Source: Halopseudomonas litoralis
Lineage (GTDB): Bacteria; Pseudomonadota; Gammaproteobacteria; Pseudomonadales; Pseudomonadaceae
Reading direction: 5' to 3'
DNA: 64,000 nucleotides
NCBI RefSeq assembly: GCF_900105005.1
Contig: NZ_LT629748.1
Location: forward strand, 3,410,001 to 3,474,000
Made by a program: the position numbers and the translations under genes. The notes beneath the pieces are model-generated. The model did not search any database. It was not told the origin of the DNA and saw nothing but the letters and a program-made list of their open reading frames with translations. Shown here in pieces: positions 57,322 through 64,000 of this stretch; the stretch's first letter is position 1, and each line of letters begins with the position of its first letter.

Positions 57322-58679
57322 TACAGCAATACCAGACTGAGCAGCCAGACAGTGGTGATACCGACGAGGCCCTGAATCAGCGTCGCTACCGTCTGCGTTT
57401 TGTAACCGGTTGCCACGCTCATGCGGCTGAATTGAGTGACTACCCAGAAGAAACTGTCGTTGGCATGGGAGACAGTCATTGCGCCCGACCCGATCGCCAT
57501 GACTGTCAGCACGCGGCCCATGTCGCTGTCCAGACCAAGCTGGGTGAGCATGGGCGCAACCAGTGCCGAGGTGGTGACCAGCGATACGGTGGACGAGCCC
57601 TGAGCGGATTTCAGTGCGGCTGCCACCAGGAATGGCATGAACAGACCGATGCCCAGGGTCGACAAGGTATTACCCAGATAATCCCCCAGCGGAGTAGCGC
57701 TGAGCACGCTGCCAAAGGCGCCACCGGCACCGGTAATCAGCAGGATGGGCGCAGCGGCGAGAATGCCCTGGGTAACCCTGTCCTCGAACTGTTCACGCTT
57801 GTTGCCGGGTTTGAGCAGGGTACAGGCCAGCGCCAGGCCGACCGCCAGCGCAATCACCGGCTGACCGAGAAATGCCAGTACAGCATGCAGCAGGCCTTCT
57901 CCGATCGGGCGTGCCGGCAGATTGACGATAGTGCCCAGGCAGATCAACAGAATCGGCACCATGATGGGTGCAAACGCCTTGGCTGGAGATGGCAGCGTGC
58001 CGTAGCTGGCGCGCATCTGTTCATAGTCTTCGGTTTCCAGCGTCGGCACGGCGCTTTCGACCAGCGGAATATCCTTGTGGGCGAAACGACTGGCCCAGAA
58101 CAGCCCCGCCAGCGCAGTCACCATGGCAACGGACAAGCCAACCAGGATAACCAGACCGAGCTGCGATTCCAGCCCGAGGTTACCGGCGGCGGCGATCGGG
58201 CCGGGTGTGGGCGGCACAAAGGTATGCGTCGCGTACAAGCCGGTGGCCAGCGCTACGCTCATCGCTACCACCGATACCTTCATGCGCGCTGCCAACGCGT
58301 TTTTCAGGGAGTTGAGAATGACGTAGCCCGAATCACAGAACACCGGAATGGATACCAGATATCCGATGATCGACACCGTCAGCGTCGGGAAACGTTCGCC
58401 GAGCAACTTGATAACAGTCTCGGCCATGGTGATGGCCGCACCGCTGCGTTCGAGAATGATCCCGATGATGGTACCCAGGGTGATGACGATACCGATATAA
58501 CCCAGGATATTGCCGAAGCCACCGGTGATGCTCTTGACGATATCGTTTGCCGGCATCTGGTAGGCAAAGCCGGCCAATAACGCAGCGCCCAGCAACGCCA
58601 GAAAGGGGTGCAGTTTGAGCTTGGTGGTAGCCACCACGATAAACGCGATCAATACGATCAGAATCAGTACGAGTCCCAT
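57321..58679 (-). CDS. GntP-family permease (gluconate/glycerate type)
   Basis: A 452-residue inner-membrane permease with about twelve hydrophobic segments. PALGTIIGIILERSGAA-like VITLGTIIGIILERSGAA, GYLVSIPVFCDSGYVIL, HTFVPPTPGPIAAAGNLG and AIGSGAMTVSHANDSFFW are the GntP signatures. Placed with glycerate kinase it more likely imports glycerate or a related sugar acid than gluconate. Promoter not identified. Confidence 0.9.
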   Translation of the reverse strand: MGLVLILIVLIAFIVVATTKLKLHPFLALLGAALLAGFAYQMPANDIVKSITGGFGNILGYIGIVITLGTIIGIILERSGAAITMAETVIKLLGERFPTLTVSIIGYLVSIPVFCDSGYVILNSLKNALAARMKVSVVAMSVALATGLYATHTFVPPTPGPIAAAGNLGLESQLGLVILVGLSVAMVTALAGLFWASRFAHKDIPLVESAVPTLETEDYEQMRASYGTLPSPAKAFAPIMVPILLICLGTIVNLPARPIGEGLLHAVLAFLGQPVIALAVGLALACTLLKPGNKREQFEDRVTQGILAAAPILLITGAGGAFGSVLSATPLGDYLGNTLSTLGIGLFMPFLVAAALKSAQGSSTVSLVTTSALVAPMLTQLGLDSDMGRVLTVMAIGSGAMTVSHANDSFFWVVTQFSRMSVATGYKTQTVATLIQGLVGITTVWLLSLVLL

Positions 58680-58819
58680 TGCCTACTCCCTTGGTGCGGG
58701 TCATTTAATTCCGGTTAGTGTAGGGCATCGGCAAGCGGGCGGCACCATTGTCATCAACCGGTCATCCTTTGCGCGTAAACATGGCTGCGTAGTCACCCAT
58801 TGTCACAGGAGATGCCCAT

Positions 58820-59020
58820 ATGGCCTTCAATCCGGACTTTGCCAGTGAAACAATCAGCAGCGTGCGCAGAGAGAAGCGGCGGCTGGAAGATAAGAGACGC
58901 ATGGCCTTTCGCCGAGCCATTGAGGATTATCGCGAAAGCCAGGCGCTGCACGCGCAGTTGCGGGATTACCCCGAGCTGCATGGCAATGACTTCAATCAAA
59001 GGGTTGGGCCAGCTCTTTGA
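58820..59020 (+). CDS. Small basic protein of unknown function
   Basis: A 66-residue charged helical protein (SVRREKRRLEDKRRMAFRRAIEDY in two halves) with a good ribosome site, AGGAG seven to eight bases before the ATG. It overlaps the 3' end of the LysR gene by 29 bases in antisense. No known domain is recognised; the highly basic middle could bind nucleic acid or membranes. Its reality rests on the SD and sensible composition. Confidence 0.5.
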   Translation: MAFNPDFASETISSVRREKRRLEDKRRMAFRRAIEDYRESQALHAQLRDYPELHGNDFNQRVGPAL

Positions 59021-59924
59021 TCACTCCCCGCTCTTCCTTGAGGAAATCCTGAAAGGCCTGTGCCACCGGGCTGAGCCGCTTGCCGCGAGCGTGCACCACA
59101 CACCAGCTTCGAAAAAATGGCAGCTCGGCAAAGCCCAGTTGCACCAGTTGGCCATTCTGCAGCCAGGGCGCTGCACCATGGGCCGAGACCAGACCGATAC
59201 CCAGCCCGGCAATCGCGCCTTGCGCTATGGTCTCGCCTGACCCCAATTGCATGACTTGCTGCAGGTGCACACGCTTCTGCTGAAAATACTCATCGCAGGC
59301 CTTGCGGATACCCGAGCCAGGTTCGCGCTGCAACACCATATGGTTTTCCATAGCCCCCAGTGGCAACCCCGTGCGTCCGGCCAATGGATGGCTCGGCGCT
59401 GCCACCGCAATGATCGGGTTGTTCAGAAAAGGGTAGAACTCCAGTGCCCGATCTGCCGGCACCATGCCCATCAGCACCAGGTCGTCCCGATTATCCCGCA
59501 GGCGCTGAATAATCTGCGCCCGGGTGCAGACCTCCAGACGAAAACTCACCTGCGGAAAGCGCTGGCGGAACGCGGCAAGAATATGCGGTGTGAGGTATTG
59601 AATGCTGCTCACCACCGCCAATCGCAACTCACCCTGGAGAGTGCCCTGCAGAGCCGATAGCTGCATGTCGAGATTCTCGATGCGCTGGAAGATATCCTCC
59701 GACGCCGACAACAGGCTGGACGCCGCTTCGGTGATATACAGTTTGCGGCCGACATATTCAAACAGTGGCTGCCCGACCACCTCTTCCAACTGCCGCATCT
59801 GCAGACTGACCGCCGGCTGGGTCAGAGCCATGGCGTCTGCTGCTCGACTGTAGGAGCGGTGCAGGCATACTGCTCTGAACACCTGCAGCTGTCGCAGAGT
59901 CATACGTAAGAGTGATTGAGCCAT
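58992..59924 (-). CDS. pycR: LysR-family regulator next to pyruvate carboxylase genes
   Basis: A 310-residue LysR protein: HTH at about 15-60 (VCLHRSYSRAADAMALTQPAVSL, split, then QMRQLEEVVGQPLFEYVGRKLYIT) and a CysB-like inducer domain. It is divergent from pycA with 134 bases between, an arrangement known from P. aeruginosa PycR-pycAB, on which the symbol is based. The AT-rich intergenic (59950-60005) would hold the operators. The 3' end overlaps a small ORF. Confidence 0.8.
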   Translation of the reverse strand: MAQSLLRMTLRQLQVFRAVCLHRSYSRAADAMALTQPAVSLQMRQLEEVVGQPLFEYVGRKLYITEAASSLLSASEDIFQRIENLDMQLSALQGTLQGELRLAVVSSIQYLTPHILAAFRQRFPQVSFRLEVCTRAQIIQRLRDNRDDLVLMGMVPADRALEFYPFLNNPIIAVAAPSHPLAGRTGLPLGAMENHMVLQREPGSGIRKACDEYFQQKRVHLQQVMQLGSGETIAQGAIAGLGIGLVSAHGAAPWLQNGQLVQLGFAELPFFRSWCVVHARGKRLSPVAQAFQDFLKEERGVIKELAQPFD

Positions 59925-60058
59925 GCTGGAGGTCCGATAATGGCAAAGTTCATTGATATTAGTATTTACTTATACATAATCCAACAATTACTCATTTCCA
60001 AAATAGCAACCCGTCGAGTTAAGTTCTGGTAACCGATCACCCAACAGAGGAAAGGGAT

Positions 60059-61474
60059 GTGATCAAGAAAATCCTGATTGCCAACCGTGGCGAGATTGCT
60101 GTCCGAATTGTCCGCGCCTGCGCGGAAATGGGCATTCGCTCGGTGGCCATTCACTCGGATGCGGACCGCTATGCGCTGCATGTCAAACGCGCCGATGAAT
60201 CCTACAATGTCGGCAGCGACCCACTGGCCGGTTATCTGAATGCTCGCCAACTGGTCAACCTGGCGGTCGAGACCGGTTGCGATGCCTTGCACCCCGGTTA
60301 TGGTTTCCTGTCGGAGAACGCCGAGCTGGCTCGTGTCTGCAGCGAACGCGGGATCCGCTTCATCGGCCCGTCGGCGGAAGTCATCAGTCGCATGGGCGAC
60401 AAGACCGAAGCCCGGCGCAGCATGATTGCCGCCGGTGTACCTGTCACCCCCGGCACCGAAGACAATCTGAAAGACCTGCAGGATGCCCTGAGTGAGGCCG
60501 AGCGAGTCGGCTATCCGGTCATGCTCAAGGCCACCTCCGGTGGCGGCGGCCGCGGTATCCGCCGCTGCAACAGCAAGGAAGAGCTGGAACAGGCCTGGCC
60601 GCGGGTGATTTCCGAAGCGACCAAGGCCTTCGGCTCGGCCGATGTGTTCCTGGAAAAGTGCATCGTCAATCCCAAGCACATCGAAGCACAGATTCTGGCC
60701 GACAGTTTCGGTAACACCGTGCACCTGTTCGAGCGCGACTGTTCGATCCAGCGGCGCAACCAGAAGCTGATCGAAATCGCCCCCAGCCCGCAGCTGACGC
60801 CCGAACAGCGTGCCTATATCGGCGATCTGGCAGTGCGTGCGGCCCAGGCCGTCGGTTACGAGAACGCCGGCACCGTGGAATTTCTGCTGGCGGACAACGA
60901 AGTCTATTTCATGGAAATGAATACCCGGGTGCAGGTGGAGCACACCATAACCGAGCAGATCACCGGGATCGACATCGTCCGTGAGCAGATCCGCATCGCC
61001 TCCGGCCTGCCGCTATCGGTCAAGCAGGAAGATATCGAGCACCGCGGCTTTGCAATCCAGTTCCGCATCAACGCCGAAGACCCGAAGAATGACTTCCTGC
61101 CGTCCTTCGGCAAGATCACCCGCTATTACGCACCGGGCGGCCCGGGCGTGCGGGTGGATACGGCGATCTATACCGGTTACACCATTCCGCCCTACTACGA
61201 CTCCATGTGTCTGAAGCTGATCGTCTGGGCGAACAACTGGGAAGATGCCATGGACCGGGGTTACCGGGCGCTGGACGACATGCACCTGCACGGGGTCAAG
61301 ACCACCGAGGTGTATTACCAGCAGATCCTCAAGAACCCGGACTTCCGCAGCGGCGTGTTCGACACCAGCTTCGTCGATACCCACCCGGAATTGACCAACT
61401 ATTCGACCAAGAACAAACCTGAAGCCCTGGCCCTGGCCATTGCCGGCGCCATCGCCGCTTACGCCGGTCTTTGA
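60059..61474 (+). CDS. pycA: Pyruvate carboxylase subunit A (biotin carboxylase)
   Basis: ATP-dependent carboxylation of biotin, first half reaction of the two-subunit pyruvate carboxylase. 471 residues: IANRGEIAVRIVRAC at the N-terminus, HPGYGFLSENAELA, ATP-grasp KATSGGGGRGIRRC, EKCIVNPKHIEAQILAD and EMNTRVQVEHTITEQITGID (metal and bicarbonate residues). GTG start at 60059 after GAGGAAAGGG. pycB starts 45 bases downstream. Divergent LysR regulator. Confidence 0.9.
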   Translation: MIKKILIANRGEIAVRIVRACAEMGIRSVAIHSDADRYALHVKRADESYNVGSDPLAGYLNARQLVNLAVETGCDALHPGYGFLSENAELARVCSERGIRFIGPSAEVISRMGDKTEARRSMIAAGVPVTPGTEDNLKDLQDALSEAERVGYPVMLKATSGGGGRGIRRCNSKEELEQAWPRVISEATKAFGSADVFLEKCIVNPKHIEAQILADSFGNTVHLFERDCSIQRRNQKLIEIAPSPQLTPEQRAYIGDLAVRAAQAVGYENAGTVEFLLADNEVYFMEMNTRVQVEHTITEQITGIDIVREQIRIASGLPLSVKQEDIEHRGFAIQFRINAEDPKNDFLPSFGKITRYYAPGGPGVRVDTAIYTGYTIPPYYDSMCLKLIVWANNWEDAMDRGYRALDDMHLHGVKTTEVYYQQILKNPDFRSGVFDTSFVDTHPELTNYSTKNKPEALALAIAGAIAAYAGL

Positions 61475-61518
61475 TTTCAGCCGCAGGCTGCGCGCTTGCC
61501 GCTAATGAGGAATGCACC

Positions 61519-63330
61519 ATGAGCAAGAAACGCATCAACGTTACCGATACCATCCTGCGCGATGCCCATCAGTCGCTGCTGGCTACCCGCATGCGCACCG
61601 AGGACATGCTGCCGATCTGCCCCAGGCTGGATCAGGTCGGCTATTGGTCGCTGGAAGTCTGGGGTGGTGCCACCTTTGACTCCTGTGTGCGCTTCCTCAA
61701 GGAAGATCCCTGGGAGCGTCTGCGCCAGCTGCGCGCCGCCCTGCCCAATACCCGCCTGCAGATGCTGCTGCGCGGGCAGAACCTGCTCGGCTACCGTCAT
61801 TACAGCGATGACGTGGTCCGCGCCTTCGTTGCCAAGGCCGCAGTCAACGGCATCGATGTGTTCCGCATTTTCGACGCGATGAATGACGTCCGTAACCTGC
61901 GTACCGCCATCTCTGCGGTCAAGGCCGCCGGCAAGCATGCCCAGGGCACCATCTGCTATACCACCAGCCCGGTGCATACAGTTGAACTGTTCGTCGAACA
62001 GGCCAAGACTCTGGAAGCCATGGGCGTCGATTCCCTGGCAATCAAGGACATGGCCGGTCTGCTGACGCCCTTTGCCACCGGTGAGCTGGTCGAGGCGCTG
62101 AAGGCGGCCACCAGCCTGCCGGTATTCATCCACTCCCATGACACCGCCGGCCTGGCTGCCATGTGTCAGCTGAAAGCCATCGAGTGCGGTGCAGATAACA
62201 TCGATACCGCCATCGGTTCCATGGCCTGGGGCACCAGCCATCCGGGCACCGAGTCCATGGTCGCGGCGCTCAAAGGCACGCCCTATGACACCGGGCTGGA
62301 TCTGGAGCTGATCCAGGAGATCAGCATGTACTTCATGGAAGTACGCAAGAAATACCACCAGTTCGAAAGTCCCTTCACCGGTGTGGATACCCGCGTGCAG
62401 ATCAACCAGGTGCCGGGCGGCATGATGTCCAACCTGGCCAACCAGCTGAAGGAACAGGGCGCGCTGAACCGCATTCAGGAAGTGTTCGACGAGATTCCGC
62501 GGGTGCGTGAAGACCTCGGCTTCCCGCCGCTGGTGACACCGACCTCGCAGATCGTCGGCACGCAGGCGGTGTTCAACGTGCTGGCCGGCGAACGCTACAA
62601 AACCATCACCAACGAAGTGAAGCTGTATCTGCAGGGCCGCTACGGCCAGGCACCCGGCACCATCAACCCGGAACTGCAGGTGCGCGGAATCGGTGATGAG
62701 CACGTCATCGACGTGCGCCCGGCGGACCTGCTCAAGCCCGAGATGGACCGGCTGCGCAATGAAATCGGCAATCTTGCCAAGAGCGAAGAAGATGTACTGA
62801 CCTTCGCCATGTTCCCGGATATCGGGCGCAAGTTTCTCGAAGAACGCGCCGCCGGCACCTTGGAGCCGGAAGTGCTGCTGCCGATTCCGGATGGCGACAG
62901 CAAGCCCGCTGCCGCCGAAGGCGTGGCCACCGAGTTCATGATTGACGTGCACGGTGAAAGTTACCGTATCGATATCACCGGTGTGGGCGTCAAAGGGGAC
63001 GGCACTCGCCATTTCTACCTCAGCGTGGATGGCATGCCGGAAGAAGTCGTTCTCGAAGAGCTCAATCAATTCGTCGGTGGCGCCGGTGGCAAGGCCCGTC
63101 AGCATGCGACCAAACCCGGTCACGTCACCACCAGCATGCCCGGCAACGTGGTCGATGTGCTGGTGGCCGAAGGCGACAAGGTCAAGGCCGGTCAGGCGGT
63201 GCTGATCAGCGAAGCGATGAAAATGGAAAGCGAAATCCAGGCAGCAATCAACGGTACTGTGAAAGCCGTGCATGTCGCCAAGGGTGATCGCGTCAATCCA
63301 GGTGAGATATTGATCGAGATCGAGGCCTGA
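61519..63330 (+). CDS. pycB: Pyruvate carboxylase subunit B (carboxyltransferase and biotin carrier)
   Basis: Transfers the carboxyl group from biotin to pyruvate to form oxaloacetate. 603 residues: HMGL-like carboxyltransferase barrel (DTILRDAHQSLLATRMRT, HSHDTAGLAAMCQLKAI, metal ligands), PYC_OADA domain, and a C-terminal biotinyl domain with biotin Lys 568 in EAMKMESE. Related oxaloacetate decarboxylase alpha (OadA) has the same layout, but no oadB/oadG sodium-pump subunits are present and pycA is adjacent, so pyruvate carboxylase is favoured. ATG 61519 after GAGGA. Confidence 0.9.
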   Translation: MSKKRINVTDTILRDAHQSLLATRMRTEDMLPICPRLDQVGYWSLEVWGGATFDSCVRFLKEDPWERLRQLRAALPNTRLQMLLRGQNLLGYRHYSDDVVRAFVAKAAVNGIDVFRIFDAMNDVRNLRTAISAVKAAGKHAQGTICYTTSPVHTVELFVEQAKTLEAMGVDSLAIKDMAGLLTPFATGELVEALKAATSLPVFIHSHDTAGLAAMCQLKAIECGADNIDTAIGSMAWGTSHPGTESMVAALKGTPYDTGLDLELIQEISMYFMEVRKKYHQFESPFTGVDTRVQINQVPGGMMSNLANQLKEQGALNRIQEVFDEIPRVREDLGFPPLVTPTSQIVGTQAVFNVLAGERYKTITNEVKLYLQGRYGQAPGTINPELQVRGIGDEHVIDVRPADLLKPEMDRLRNEIGNLAKSEEDVLTFAMFPDIGRKFLEERAAGTLEPEVLLPIPDGDSKPAAAEGVATEFMIDVHGESYRIDITGVGVKGDGTRHFYLSVDGMPEEVVLEELNQFVGGAGGKARQHATKPGHVTTSMPGNVVDVLVAEGDKVKAGQAVLISEAMKMESEIQAAINGTVKAVHVAKGDRVNPGEILIEIEA

Positions 63331-63336
63331 ACAAAG

Positions 63337-63358
63337 CGGGGAGCCAGCCGGCTCCCCG
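63337..63358 (+). terminator. Terminator-like hairpin after pycB
   Basis: CGGGGAGCC and GGCTCCCCG form a perfect 9-bp stem around AGCC, six bases past the pycB stop, followed by TTAAC. The stem is strong; the T-run is short. Confidence 0.7.
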
Positions 63359-63384
63359 TTAACACCGAAACAGCGAGCGTGCCC

Positions 63385-64000
63385 ATGCCCTATAAAAAAC
63401 TGAAGAGTGCTGACGATGCCATTCAACAGATCGTTGATGGTTACAAGCACTTCCATGAAGAGGTGTATCCCCAGCAGGAAGAGTTATTCCGGAAACTGGC
63501 CTTCGAGCAGACCCCCAAGGCCATGTTCATTACCTGCGCCGACTCCCGCGTTGTGCCCGAGCTGATCACCCAGAGCTCGCCAGGCGACCTGTTCGTCACC
63601 CGCAACGTCGGTAATGTGGTACCACCCTACGGCCAGATGCTCGGCGGTGTCTCCACTGCCATCGAATATGCCGTGGTAGCCCTGGGTGTGAAACACGTGA
63701 TTATCTGCGGTCATTCCGACTGCGGCGCCATGAAAGCCGTGCTTGACCCAGCCCAGTTGAAGGGAATGCCCACGGTAAAATCCTGGCTGCAGCATTCGGA
63801 AGTCGCCAAGATAGTGGTGCAGGAAAACTGTGGCTGCGCCGATCACACTACCCTCGGCATCCTTACCGAGGAGAACGTGGTTGCCCAACTCGGTCACCTG
63901 GCCACCCATCCTTCGGTTGCTTCACGTCTGGCCCGCGGCGATCTGTTCATCCACGGTTGGGTTTACGATATCGAAACCAGCCAGATCCGCGCCTACGATA
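63385..64000 (+). CDS. Beta-class carbonic anhydrase (cut by window end)
   Basis: Interconverts CO2 and bicarbonate. The first 205 residues are in the window. Zinc ligands are C51 in CADSR, H110 and C113 in CGHSDCG, with D53/R55 as the catalytic dyad; TRNVGNVVPPYG and GCADHTTLG support the class. Bicarbonate for pyruvate carboxylase is a plausible link to the adjacent pycAB, but a hairpin separates them. The ATG at 63385 has a weak SD. C-terminus lies beyond the window. Confidence 0.9.
   Translation, partial: MPYKKLKSADDAIQQIVDGYKHFHEEVYPQQEELFRKLAFEQTPKAMFITCADSRVVPELITQSSPGDLFVTRNVGNVVPPYGQMLGGVSTAIEYAVVALGVKHVIICGHSDCGAMKAVLDPAQLKGMPTVKSWLQHSEVAKIVVQENCGCADHTTLGILTEENVVAQLGHLATHPSVASRLARGDLFIHGWVYDIETSQIRAYD

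Noticed and set aside
61477..63456. 659-codon open frame antisense to pycB
   Set aside because: It is the shadow of a GC-rich coding gene; no ribosome site and no family resemblance, while pycB on the plus strand is unmistakable.

Overview
The window looks like chromosome of a gammaproteobacterium in the Pseudomonas lineage, possibly the Halopseudomonas / P. pertucinogena branch. The reasons are GC-rich coding, a long-form PstC permease, a HexR-zwf divergon, a two-subunit pyruvate carboxylase (pycA/pycB) beside a LysR gene, and norCBQD. The genus is an inference from gene content; no rRNA or tRNA gene was recognised.

Layout. 1-2.6 kb: pstC (cut by the window edge) and pstS, with a Pho box/promoter that an IS5-family element abuts (2632-3820). 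4-9.1 kb: thioesterase, a hot-dog-like protein, nitronate monooxygenase, an entericidin-like lipoprotein, an MFS transporter and nadE. 9.4-20.9 kb: a type I restriction-modification locus (hsdM, hsdS, hsdR) that is an insertion hot spot. hsdS is split by an IS3-family element (11266-12499, TSD GAT) and a second IS5 copy (12531-13720, TSD TTAA) lying 31 bp apart. Removing both elements and one copy of each duplication restores one open frame of 463 codons. Between hsdS and hsdR lie two diverged copies of a DUF6933-like gene (the first frameshifted), a membrane glutaredoxin gene bracketed by 23-bp direct repeats, and a HigB2/HigA2-type toxin-antitoxin pair.

21-23.7 kb: a 7TMR-DISM diguanylate cyclase and a bile-acid/sodium-symporter-like protein. 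23.9-31.9 kb: a vgrG cluster for type VI secretion: VgrG, DUF4123 adaptor, a 1265-aa effector with C-terminal membrane segments (VasX/colicin-like), a two-TM putative immunity protein, and an orphan remnant of another effector tail. 31.8-40.7 kb: uvrD, a PAS-GGDEF-EAL protein with a degenerate GADEF site, zwf and hexR around a HexR-like palindrome, a DUF2071 protein and a parvulin. 40.8-46.1 kb: nitric oxide reductase genes with an unusual diheme NorC preceded by a 41-codon membrane ORF; no nitrite or nitrous oxide reductase is seen, so this could serve NO detoxification or a partial denitrification pathway.

46-58.7 kb: GFA protein, sodC, DUF808, a CNNM/CBS protein, cytochrome b561, a SDR plus LigB-type dioxygenase operon divergent from a LysR regulator, an AbrB-Doc toxin-antitoxin pair, an ABC-F ATPase, a small periplasmic protein, and a glycerate kinase/GntP pair. 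58.8-64 kb: a small basic ORF, a LysR regulator, pycA-pycB and a beta-carbonic anhydrase cut by the window end.

The most notable observations are the doubly interrupted hsdS with an IS-supplied start for its second half, the mosaic IS5 copies, the duplicated DUF6933-like gene inside the restriction locus, the orphan type VI effector tail, and the diheme NorC.
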